Part shown: piece by piece, positions 1-12,700 of the stretch
How the letters are laid out: each line of letters starts with the position of its first letter
Numbering within the stretch: position 1 is the stretch's first letter
NCBI GenBank assembly: GCA_019155185.1
Contig: CM032817.1
Location: 3,590,974-3,654,973, forward strand
DNA: 64,000 nucleotides
Source: Beaufortia kweichowensis
Taxonomy: Eukaryota; Chordata; Actinopteri; Cypriniformes; Gastromyzontidae
Reading direction: 5' to 3'
The notes under the pieces: generated by a model
What the model saw: the letters and a program-made list of their open reading frames with translations, nothing else
Database searches by the model: none
What the model was told of the DNA's origin: nothing
Program-made: the position numbers and the translations under genes

Positions 1-590
1 GTTATATGATAGGCCTATGAAGTGGACATTATCCAAACAGGCCTACAGTCTTTCTCCACATTTCTCTTTTCTTTTCTACGCTAGTTTAGTTTCCTTTTAA
101 GCTAGTTTATGTTTGGGTTTATTATGTTGCCCTTTGCTCACCCCTAAAAACGGAAAACATTATTGTTGCTGAAATCCTGTTTACACTGTGTCCCCAACCT
201 AGACGGGGTCATAACGAAAGTTAAATACCAAACACCAACATGTGTCAATAGTTATTTTCCTGCTTTGTAATGTGGCTTGAGATATTGTCAGGCTTCGTTT
301 TCGTCGCTGGGTTTCGTTTTCGTCGCTGGATGTGATTGTGTTTATTTTAGACAAAATTACTTTTATATTGTACAAACTGTATATTGCATCCTGTAACCCT
401 CACCATACCATAACATTCATACAAACTTTCTGCATTTTTACATTTTTAAATAAACATCATTTAGTATGATTTATAAGCCGTTTTCCTCACTGGGACAAAA
501 AATGTCCCCACAATGTTGAAAAATTACTGGTATTATTATCACTGTGGGATTTACCAGGAAACAGACACACACACATACAGACAGTCTCAC
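1..590 (-). other. pawr: pawr intron 3 (partial)
   Basis: This is sequence downstream of the pawr exon 3 donor; the intron continues beyond base 1. It is AT-rich and has no exon I can support. It contains one short direct repeat at 293-329, listed separately. Confidence 0.7.
293..329. repeat. 18-bp tandem duplication
   Basis: Two nearly identical 18-bp units (ttcgttttcgtcgctgg) are separated by one base. The CpG-containing motif stands out in an AT-rich intron. It looks like a small local duplication. Confidence 0.7.
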
Positions 591-719
591 CTGTACTGAA
601 TAAGGCACGCTGGGGTCAGGGGTCATTGTCTCATTCTGTACCGTGTTGTGCTGTGTAAGGTTTTCGTCCATCTTCTTGTTCTTTTCCTCAGCATCATCAT
701 CGTCAAGCTCATCCAAGCT
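591..719 (-). CDS. pawr: pawr coding exon 3 (second coding exon)
   Basis: This exon has 43 codons, phase 0 at both ends, acceptor CCGCAG and donor CAG|GTGAGA. It encodes an acidic start (DELDDDDAEEKNKK) followed by NLTQHNTVQNE, matching the human ITQQNTIQNEA block after the basic SAC region. Splice sites and frame join it directly to 22408-22881. Confidence 0.92.
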
Positions 720-3700
720 CTGCGGAAACATTACATGCTCTGTCAGTAAGTTTGTTCAGAACTTTTGAGATTTGTAGATTATTTCGTATTAAGGGCCAAC
801 ATGATGCATTCAAAACCCCCAAGTATAACTATATTTAAAACACACGCACACAGCCATGTACACAGACACAGGAAGTGTAGTACAAAATAAACTATTTGTT
901 ATAGTCTGGGGGATGTTGGGGAGGTGGAAAGTCTCAGCGATCACTAGGAACAGATAGTTAACCACACGTAACGTATAACATCGGATCGCAACAAGGATTT
1001 TCTTCTACTACAGATGTGCACAACGAACATTTTCATAGGACCCACAAAAAACATACATACATACACAACCCACAATACATTTCTGTATTTTATTTTGTGC
1101 TTTGTTGAATGTTAACTTTTTGTATGACAAAATGATCTGCTTAATGTGATCAAAGTGACAGTGAGAAACCAGGCATGTTTACAAGCTGCACATAAACCCA
1201 ATCTTTCCTGAAACATGAGGAGAAAGAAAGTAAAGGAGGAGCCCAACACAGGACAGGGAGGGTAAAAATAACCTTACAAGGCTAAACTGGAATGTAATAA
1301 TTTGCACAGGCTTTTCCGGACAGCCTGTTTTATCAACACTTCCTGGGGATGGGCCAAACTCTACATATGAACCTTCTCATAGGCACTCACACAGCTAAGA
1401 ACAAACACTTACATGTCCACACTATCCTTTCCCCCTCCCCAGGGATCAGCAAACACAGTTTATCAGCCCCCGCTGCACCCTAAAAGAGGTCACGTCTGCT
1501 TCTCGCTGCCTGTCAGCAAAAATGAGACAATCTTCCTTCCTAATGACACTCATTTATGTCAATTAAGACGCCTTATAAACCAGAGGGTAAATCACATTTT
1601 AAAAGACATTTACAATAGAGGTCATTAGTGTATGAATATGTAATAATACATATTTATAATTAAAAGTGACAACATGAAACCTGTGAACGAAAAGTAGCAC
1701 CAACCGTAGACACCAGAGAAGTCATTTTTTAGTCTTTGGATGTATTTTTAGTCTGGCTGCAACTCACGCCAGACTTTCATAAGATCCCTAAATATTTGCG
1801 GAAAGAGGAGAAGCTAATTTAAAGTGGTCATGTCATGAGGAATCAAGCTGTCATTGATCTTTTAAGACAAATGTTACTATTAGCATTAAAAAGTTTCTTC
1901 CCAGTCCAAAATGCCATTTAAGGAAATCAAGCTGCAAAAATGTCTTGCTTGGAATTTCCTTGACTTTCAAGAAAATCAACAAAGATAGGAAGAAAATGTA
2001 AAAGGCCAAACAGGGACACAGAGCGTCTGTTACTTTATAAAAGTCTCTACATAGTCTCTACATAGTCTCTACATAATGTACATGTATGAAACAGGTTCGA
2101 CTGCACCTTTAACTTTCTTGTGTTTTGTGCCGTGAGAAGAAGGGCTTTATTTGAAACGTTTTATCTGGGCTAATCTTCTGCTTTTTTCTGGAATGCATGT
2201 GCGGGTGGAAATTTTGTGTTTCGCTGGTGGAAAAAATTCTGTGATCTATCATCTTAATACTCTTTTCCTGGAAAAAGGAATGCTTGTCTCTATTCCACCT
2301 CAGTTTCAGCACCCAGACTAAGGTGTTCTTCCATCTTACATAACTATTCCTTGGCATGGAAAATATAATTAATCTCAGAATCAAAACTGATGAAAATGCA
2401 ATTTGTCAACTCTTCTTAAATTTCTATATATACCTTTATATTTAAGCAAACCTTTAGCTGTGACTAGATTCAGTATATAACATGATATATATGCTTCTAT
2501 ATGCTTCCTTTACTTAAAACTATTCATGACATACATTTAAAAAACAAGATTTTCATAATGCAAAATTACATTCCTATGCTAGAATATATTGTCCCTTGCA
2601 CCTAAAATAAGATAAAAGTATCACATTCAGTACCAGAACTATTCATTTTACCTATTTTACTAAATTATATTTGTGCAAAACTTTTTCTGTGTTTGTCTGG
2701 TTTGCATGTGTTGATCTAGGTCAGTTATGCAGTGGATTAATGGAAAGTGGAGCCGAGGGGCTTTGGATGCTCTTTTCTCCTGATGTCCACAGCGGACCGC
2801 ATTTAATGACTGTGGATTAATCAAGTATTTCATGCTCTGGCTACACAGGTTCATTAGAATGATTTATTACACCCATGGAAGGTGAAAAGTAAGAGTGTGT
2901 GTCTGCATATGAGTCTCTATGTGTGTGTGAGAAACAGGCAGTCAACTGTCCTTTGATCATCACAAACCCATGCGAAGTGGCTAAATGATTTGATCCGTAA
3001 TCCCAAGATTATTCTGGGCACAGCTAAAAGCCATTTAGTTTCATAAGGGAACACATTAAAATTAAATCACATGTTTGGAGACATTAAGCATTTGATTTAA
3101 GTGTCACATGCAGAGTATTAATCTACAGTATTCACATATAATACAAATAGTGCCGTTTCTCATTGCTTCTTGTGTATCGCCTGACAAAAACACGCATATG
3201 ATGACAACTAGTCACGAGACAGACAAGAACAAATGAGATTTAAAGTTATCGACATACCACCGTTTACCACACTGATCAGTTTATTACCATAAATACACAA
3301 TGTATCAATAGCTGTATCAGATCAAAATACCAATCTTTTCCTTAATAAATATGTTATTTAGATTCAGAGGACATTGAAATTTTAATTGACATTGAAAAAA
3401 AATGTCACCTCTGAACTGCAAATGCAAAAAGAAGAATTACAAATGTTGTCAAAGTATATTAAGTGAGATTTATCAACCTTGTCCCTCTTAATCCTGCACT
3501 GAACAAGAGATTAATTTATACAATAATACAGCACACATAGAAGAGCAAGGTGATGGCTGTATTTTCAAGTTATTACATTTAATGATGAACCATTTTCTGA
3601 CAGTCCAGCAACCATCTAGGCCAGCTAGGCTCTCCATATATTTAACACATACAGCTACAAAGTTTCATCCTAAATCAATGTATTGATCTGTCTTTGGTTT

Positions 3701-6700
3701 TCAGAAATACAATTTTTAGGAAAAGATGTCAGGGCAAAGAGCACACTTTTAGTTCAGACTACATTTTAAAGTTGATTTATATAGTATTATATTTGTTTCT
3801 TGCTGTGACTTATTTCAAGATCTGATCAAACTGTATTTTAATGGGTCCAAACGTCTGCAACTGTAGAAATAACATTTGCGCTCACAATAAATATAAGGAA
3901 AATTATGAAAAAAATTGTACCCTTAAGGATTTAGAGAACATACGGGTGTTTGGGGGTACACTATTTCCCTGAGGTTGCCATATTGGATTTGTTAAGAGTT
4001 AGAGACTTAATAGTTGCCAAAGACATAGCTGAAACTGATTTTTAATGGTTGAGACGAAAGACATTGCGTTTTAACGAGTGACCACAGAAACACAAACTCT
4101 GGTCCTCTGGTTCTGAAAAGCCAAAACCACACAATGTGCTTTCAGAGAGTAAAAACTGTCCATCCACACCTCCCCAACTGCGATTTAAGCATGCATAACC
4201 CACGTTTGATAACAGACGCGACAGGATCGACTCCATCAGTCAGACATAAAACTAATAAAAACAACAGGATGATGACCAAAGAAGACTTAATCTAGCTTAG
4301 GCCATGCCAGGTCTGTGAAGTTCTGCTATTGAACGTTCCAGAAGAGTTACTTTTAAATGTAACCACAACAGTCCACAGGGTGTATTATGAGGTTTTAGAG
4401 GAATGTTTTCAAAAGCAAAGGGAAGAATTCACAGCTTTGCGCCATTTCTCCTAAAATGGTAGCCTTTCTTTTTAAAACAACATACTTCCAGGAAACCAAC
4501 AAGTGGTTCCCTGGTCCATAAATTTGTATGAGAAAAACAATGTGCATAAATTTGCAGTCTTCGCAGATATTAAGTAGTATTCAATAAACTCGAGCACAAA
4601 TACAACTAGATTTTTAGCCAGTCTGTCTTATGCATTGTCAGATGCATTGCAGCAAATGTTGTTTTGGTTGCGTGGTCAGTGGTCCCTTATTTAAATGATT
4701 TCCATTACTCTAGTTAGTTATCTCTGGCTAGCTGTTATCTCAATGGTACATGCCTCTTGCGTTACTGTGAAGCAAATAGTGAAATATATGTTCTTCAACA
4801 GCCATCCACAGACTGATGCAATTATTTGCAAGCCTGATACCCTAAGCAGCCTAACTTTGCACAGCTGTGGTATGCTAAATTCAAACAACATTATATTTCA
4901 TATATATAAATAATAATATGCATATATAAATAACACTTCTATATTACCTTGCTTTGTAACAGCATTGTATTTTGATCTTGACCTTTCTATTACACAGGGA
5001 TGATTGATAATGCTATGCAGCAACCAATACAAATCATGCAAAATATTATGAACGCATGAAATTCACTGATCACAAGGCTCCCCTCTGTAATTTTCCAGTC
5101 ACATGGACAATTGGCTAATTACATGCCTCTAATTCCTCATGCCTAACGGCTGCTTGCTGTTTTGCTATATTTGTCATGTAGAAGATGTGCATTATATGGA
5201 TGCAGAAACAACCAGGGCTCTGAAGCAAACTTGAGACTTGTGCGTGTCTTAAAAACAAAGTTCTACTAATACCTGTTGCAAATGGTGGTGTTGGATGCAA
5301 AACGTCTCTGACCGAAACTGTATACAGCTACATATCAGGCTTGTTTACAACAGGGACCAAACAACCACATCCTAAAAGCTCGTTATTACTAAGAATTACA
5401 CACAGTCCCCGTGACCACAGGAAGCCATAAATATCACTGCGTGTTCCCTACAGCTCACTTTCTCGGATTTAAACGCATTGATATGGTCAAGCTGAGTTCA
5501 TTCGAAATCAATAACCTGTTCCTTCTCTTTCCACAGGGCTAAAAGAGGGCATTTAGAGTTAAATAACCCTTGAAGCGACTACAGACCAGATGTGGCTGGT
5601 TATCTTGTTGCGTTTCTACAGGCACACTCAGCAGAGCTCTTCAGATAGTGTGACTGGGTTTCATTTGGTGACTTCACTGTTTATTTTCGCCCGTGTTTGA
5701 CTAGGGAGGTGAGTGTTCAGACACCGAACACAGAATCAAGGGCCGTAAATGTATTTGATCTCTCAGATACATGGCAAAGACAATGCAATGCAGTACGAGG
5801 AAAATGGGATTAACATTTAAATAGAGAAAATACTGCATTACTTTGCTGTTGCAAAATGATCAAATTCTCCAACAAGGTATATGCTGGCGGTAAAATTTTT
5901 AAAGACACCTAGTATAAAACAAAGTAGAATCCAAACAAATGCTCCCTGTGCATAAACTTTATTAATGAGCTAGCCGGGCAGGGCTTATCACTGCAGGACG
6001 TTAAACTTTTGTGTAGTTGCCCACCCTGTCCACCTATTGTATTTTAACAACACCATTATTACTTTGTTTTGTCTGCCATAATCTCAGTTTCTAGCGCTTC
6101 AGTTAAAAAAGTTTTGATCTTTTGGTTTTAGTAGCTGGAAGTTGTTCTGCTTCACACTGAGCACAGCAGCTCCGTTCTTCCTCCATAATAACACGCTTCA
6201 ATCATGCTCAGAGACCGCGGCGCGCGTCAGGTTTAGCCGCGCCGCGGTGCAAGGGCATGCTAGCGGTGAGTCATCTACCCCTCCTGTCCTTTAACATTCC
6301 TTTGCTCACTTTTCCTTTCCTTCCTTTTTTGGAAATCTCTTTTTCCCTTCACTTCTTTTGTCCGTTCACTTCTTGAGTTTAATGAGTCTGACACTCAGCA
6401 GGTTTAGTGAATTGCTGACTCATCGTCAAGACGTGACCCGGTATGTGGGAGCTCATGTATGGTGGGAGGGATGAACGCTGGAAGACTGAATGAGGCTAAT
6501 TGCTCGTCTCTTGTTGAAGGGTGCTTACATGATCTGTAGTGACAAAGGAAAGTCATTCATTTTCATTCTCAATTCTCATCAGAATATGAGAATTATGGCG
6601 ACATGTGAGGTCACTGACATCATGGTGTGGCCATTTCCTGCAGCTTTACATGGTTAAGAAAAGTTGACCTCTTTGCGCATACAGTCTGCAGCAATGACAT

Positions 6701-9700
6701 GCACATTTTTACTGGTGTTCTGGTAAATGTGTAAAATTAACATGAACTCATTTTGTTAACTAATGTTAACAAATAAAACCATATTGTAAAGTGTTAACAA
6801 AAAATGTTATGGTCATGTAATCATTATATTCATAATTGATCATTTTTGACACTTTTGACCTTGTGCACCTCCGCAGCCTACAAAAGCTTTGTTAATTGCA
6901 TTTGTGACATTGCATCACTTTTACTGTAGATTCAGTTCAGCAAAGGGCTATTAGCACTGTGTAATGGTGAGCATGACCATGTCCCATTTTGCCTGCCAAA
7001 TACCTTGTTAGGTTAGAATAACTTACAAAACTCCCAGAGTTTGTCCCAACCCATCAAGCAGAACAGTAGGTCATTGTGTCAGTAGCAGCTTCCGACGACA
7101 AAAGCCAACAATGAGGCATATATGACTTGGCAGGGATATCCAAACCAGTAAGACCCTTACAACGCTTAAGGAAGAGAAAGCCATCTGTTCACGCTCTCTT
7201 TGATTGGGTTTATCTAACCGTAAGAGCCATCCATTTCCAGAGCCAACCGCATTCAGGCACGGCTCCTTTGTGAAGTGCTCACAGGTTTCTTGGCTGCCGG
7301 TGCCGGTTTTCTTGGCTGTGGAACGCAGCTGTATTCAGAAAAAGCTCAGCACTGGGACTATTCGGGTTTCATAGAGCTATCAAAAGAGCCACAGAAACCC
7401 TGTGATACTGCGGCCGGTAACTGCGTGAGAATGAATGGTTACGTCATACAGCGAGCACTTATAATGTCAAGCATACAACATTATATCATAAGTAAACACA
7501 TAAATCATAAGTGACAACAGGAGAAATGTTTTAAATTAAATGTAGTTCCATCCTTTTAAATTACAATCATGACAGCCCTAAAAAATACTGCTTTTTAAAC
7601 AAATTAATCACCTTATCAAAACTTACATGACCATTACTGTTGGATATCAAATAACGTACTGTAAACAACTTACAATCTTTTATTATACATAATCGGTAGG
7701 TATTTTTATGTAGGTCTGATGTGCTGAATGCAACACAAAAATGATTTCTATATGCATGCAAGAAGCGTTGACAAATCATTTAGACAACCCACAGACAAGT
7801 CCATCTTGAAAGTTTTGTTCATCTCTAAAATACAGATATACACATGAATAAAACAGTTAAATTATAAAAACAATTGAGAAAAAACAGAGCCATATTTAAG
7901 AGAAACTGAGGTTTGTCCTCTTAGGTCACACGCTGTCAAGTCTATGACCTTTCTTACCACACCTCAGACAGGACCGTACAATCAAAAAAGTATTTTAGAG
8001 AATAAACCACATTCTAACCGAGAAGACATGGTGTTAAAGCAACAAACACGTACCTCTTGTAACAGACAGAGACCTCCTGCTCGGAAGTATGACATTAATC
8101 TATTCCTGTACGAAGCGTTTCATTATAGCAGAACAACCGAAGGCTGTAATAACACTTTGTTATGGAATGTAAAACCCCAGTATAAACTTCAGTAAGTCTC
8201 CAATGTCTTCAGATTTTTCAACAAAATGAAACAAAATTTCACAAGATTCAAACACAGGTCATCCTCGGGCTTGCAAATGGTTCTGATCAACACAAATTTC
8301 TTTTTTACTTTCATCTTCAGATTGGTTGGTACCAACATGCAACATATAGTCTGTAAAACAATGCAAGAATGTAATATTGATGTCTAATAAGTAAATAAAC
8401 ACCATTTTAAATAAACAAATTTACTGAAGATTACTCAGTATGACAGCACGGCCTTTGTCTTGACAGACAATCCATATGAAAACAAAGCTCTCCTTTCCAT
8501 CCAGCTACCATTTCTTAACTTATTTCCTTTCTGCTTCTTGAATACAAGGAAAAGCAGCCAAAAAAGCTGAAAACCCTGAAACATGCAACAGAGAAAAAAC
8601 AAAGAACTTTCAAAACCAAAATGCGAGATTAGATTCAATGTTTATTTATTTAAGAAGCGACCCAAAGTCTCAAATTCCTCCAAGATAGCTGATGAGAAAA
8701 GAACAGAGCAGAACTCAATCTCACTCTGGGATTTGATGGATTACAGGCCTGAGGACAAGATGGTGACATAAGGCTCCCCCAGGAACCAGAGGAACGCATG
8801 TAACATCATCAGCATTGAGAGCTTCCCGTTCTAAACGTTTGCTTTGGCTCCTTCAAGACGAGCTCATGTGCTTCTTGAGGCCTCGCTGGCAAAGAGAAGC
8901 AGTAGACGCTGCAAAATATATCGACCTACCTCCCCAAGCCACCAACAATGATCGCCTGCTGAAGAGATTACATCTATGTGGTGAAGAGTTATCCATTTGT
9001 CTGGATGATGGTGGGTTGGAGAGAGCAGCCAAACTCAGATGTCTAAGGTTGCTCTGCTGATGAGAGCACAGTAGCCCTGCAGACATCAGACCGCGGTGGT
9101 GGGACTGTGGAAACGGTAATGCAAGCATTTGTGCTTTGGGGTTTTGGGGTCTGTTATTGCAAAACCGACTGTGCAGAAACAAAACGTAACAGACCTCTCA
9201 TGTAGCACGAACCTGAGATGCAGTAATGGAAAAGCCAGAAACAGCTGCAATTTTGTGAACAGTCTGATCCTTTGTTAAGTTAATCAGAGGCTTTCCGCTT
9301 GTCAATCATTTTACACGTTCACATGGAAGCCGCATGTGGGAAGCTGAAACCCTTGAGCATCAGTTGTTAGTCTGTCATGCGAGAATATCATTTTGCTATC
9401 GATGCTTTCGCCAATTAACTGATCTAAACATCATTAACCAAAATCAAATGATGGAAGAAAAAATAAGAGGGAGTGTTTGGTCTGTAAGTTTATCCGAAAA
9501 CCAAAACAAACGAGAAAATAAGAAAGCTGTTTGTAAGAATGTTAAAACCTTGGCAGACCCTGTACGGTGTCCCTACTGAGAGACGTGATGATTCGAAAGA
9601 AGGGCTAGATTTATCAAAGCGATTCTTCAATCCACAGGCAGCCGTTGAAACAACCTCAAACAGATAAATAAGTGGGAAATCAAGAGGCAAAGAGTGCTTT

Positions 9701-12700
9701 GATTCACTTCATGCGGACTCTCTTCATTACCCAAATAAATGTGTAAGATGGGATTCGATGTTGGCGGTAGATGTGCAGGTGTATCAGAAAGTGATTTAAA
9801 GGGAAACCAGCATAACAGTCTGCTCAAAACTCTTCCGCTTGTAAGAGAATAATAGTGCCTAATTAAATTCATATTACTTTGATATTAAAAGCTATTTGAT
9901 TGTTTTAAGCCTGTTTGCTTACAGTGAGAGAATGGCAGAATGGAATCCCCTTGGCGTGGCGCTTGAAAACCCATCGCTCCCTGATCAATGCTTTAAACGG
10001 CCCTTTCTTTCAACGGTGAGGTATCCTACAACTGCACACACAGGCATATAAATAGTCACTGGGCATAAATATGCATGCGTGCTGACTAATTAATACCAAT
10101 CTAAATAATTTGAACTCAGTAAATGCGAAGTATATGCGAATGTAAACCGAATACCTGTCTTTATTAAAATCAACAGTCACTGATGGGCTAATGAGTGCCA
10201 GCTTGTTTCTCTCTCTCCAAAACAGTCTGTAAACAACAAGACATCGAATTCTTGTTTCAACTTGTACACCTTGTCAACAAAGACTGCAAATCTTGTGTAG
10301 CGAGCCAATAAAACTTTACAGGACCCATTAACCAGATTAAGACTAAACTGCATTAGTCCTGGAGAAATGCAGAACTCGATGACACAAGCTTTGGAAACCA
10401 GGTGTAGTGATCAACTTGTATAAAGTAACATAAGCATTCAGCATTCACTATAAAACAGTCTGTGGGTGTCAGCAGTCGAAGTGAAGGATGATGGGTAAAA
10501 AAGAGTGTGGGGTGAAGCAAGGAGACAGTGACCTCGCAGTGAGGTCGTCACACCCCACATGCGTTTATGAATATTGCGTAACTATTTTTCACACTGTTCT
10601 GGCAGCTCATCTTCTGTCGGGAGAGATGTGTGACTCTCTGAGTATATGTTTGGCCGCAAATCAAAGAGACCAAACTCAGACATGAGGTGCGTCAGCGAGG
10701 CATGAAAAACCCTTGATGGGCACAATAGTGGATTTCTTTTAATTATGCCAATAGAGATTCCTAAAATCCTTCAATCTGGCACTCAGCATGCAGAATAAAC
10801 ACAGAGGAAACAACAAACAAGTTTCTCATTACAGCAAAGATTTGCCAATCCATTTCTTCCACGAAGCCTCTATTGATATAGCTACCTTCATTTCATCTAT
10901 AGAAATTAGATTACACAAACAAAGGAGAAAAACATTTCTCCCAATTATTTTAATGTGCCTGACTGCAATACTGGTGTTCTCTGGAGTCACCTGCAAACTA
11001 CAGTTTTATCCACCCTATAAAAAAACAACTTTTGTTTGTGTTCTGTTTGGAATAAGGGAGTAAAAAACGTTTGCATGGCCATCTGTAGCCCGTGGCCAAA
11101 CATGTCCCCATTACAAATACTTTTCGAAACAAATTGAAACAATTACTGGATTACTTCCATCCTCTCTCGTTCTAGTAAACAAACAGAAAATTGCAAGAGG
11201 TTAAATTTGATTGTGAATAAAGAGAATGGTTTCATTAATTGCATCTCAGGTCATCAATAACTGTTAAAAACAACAAACAAATGGTACAAAAAGCATTTTA
11301 TAAATTAACAAAATACCTCATAAATCATTTAGTTGCTAAGTCTTTGTTTAAACAAACATCACTATCACTATTTTTTATTATCCTGCTGTTTATATTTTTC
11401 ACACCTCAATTATTAAACTTTTTTTTGCTGTAACATCTATAAATGTTTAGTGCGTTATTTTTCTGATATTGTCAAAAATAAAATCAAGCCATAGTTTGCC
11501 GTTCTTAAACAGAAACAGAAAGATCATAGCTGAGCTCTAAAAGTCCATTAGTCTAAGTAATGCAATAAGTTTCCAAAAAAATCCATTATTCCAGCTCACA
11601 AGCACATGTCAAACCAGTCACAAAACAAGACAGCTCAAACAGCAAATCCGTGTCTACTTATACAGCAACACAAATAAATTGAAATTGCTTTGCTAGCGAA
11701 TGCATATCGCCACCGGCAGACGCTACAGGAATTCACTGACAACATTCACAGCCGGCAATTCCAAGTGCCAATCATACAGGCTATATTAACTATCACTATT
11801 CATTAAACAACTCCAACAGACAACAAAGAGGAATACATTTTATAAGAAAAAATAAGAAACAATTAAGCCTGTTCACTTTGTTTAATTATCGGACAGGACA
11901 GAAAACAATACTTCACATAAGGGTTGTGTCGAACTAAAGACAAACGTCAGACTAAAGATTAAAAACGTGTGTCTGAAAGATAAATGACAATTGTTTTGTG
12001 AAAACCAAGTGTATATGAATGTATAATTAAGTGTAAAATGTCTACTGGGTAAGTACTGGGAACCACCAATGGGAGTGCAGAGAGTAAATCTCAAAAACTG
12101 CAGTCAAGTATTAGAAACACCCAACTGTGTGAAGACCGCTGACAAACCTTGAAGGGATGCCACAAAACTCTCCCAAACAGTTACTGAACGCATCTCTCTC
12201 AAGCCTCTAAAGAAATGCTTCATTAATGTACAATAAAATGCAGGGTAAAAATGTGAGACAGAAAGAAAAGAGATAAAGAATGCCTTTGGGCCGAGTAATA
12301 TGTTTGTTTTTCATGAGAAAACCACATTGTGGCTGGCCAATTTCCTCTAAGGCCACGGGAACCTAAAACAATAACCCTTGAGGAGCTACTGCAGAATGAC
12401 TGTCAGTATTTCCATGTCTGCCACCCAGATAGAGCTCATCCGGCATAATGCACAGAGACGTTGTACCTGTATAAGCTGTATAAGTGGAAACGGAGCAATG
12501 ACAAATAAAGTAGTAATAAAACGATAGATGGGGTAATATTTTAGTGATAGGAGGCTTGTCAGTTATCAGTGCTTTCGCCTGGAACATGTTTGTCAGACTG
12601 AGGCTGTGTAAGCAGAGAAGCGATTTAACGGATAAGACCACATAGCGCCAAACGGGTTACCAAACACAGTGAACAGAGTTCATTATATCTGCACCCTTCG

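Noticed and set aside
1914..1923. CCATTTAAGG CArG match in pawr intron 2
   Set aside because: Around four to five CArG matches are expected by chance in a window of this length and composition, and nothing nearby supports it.
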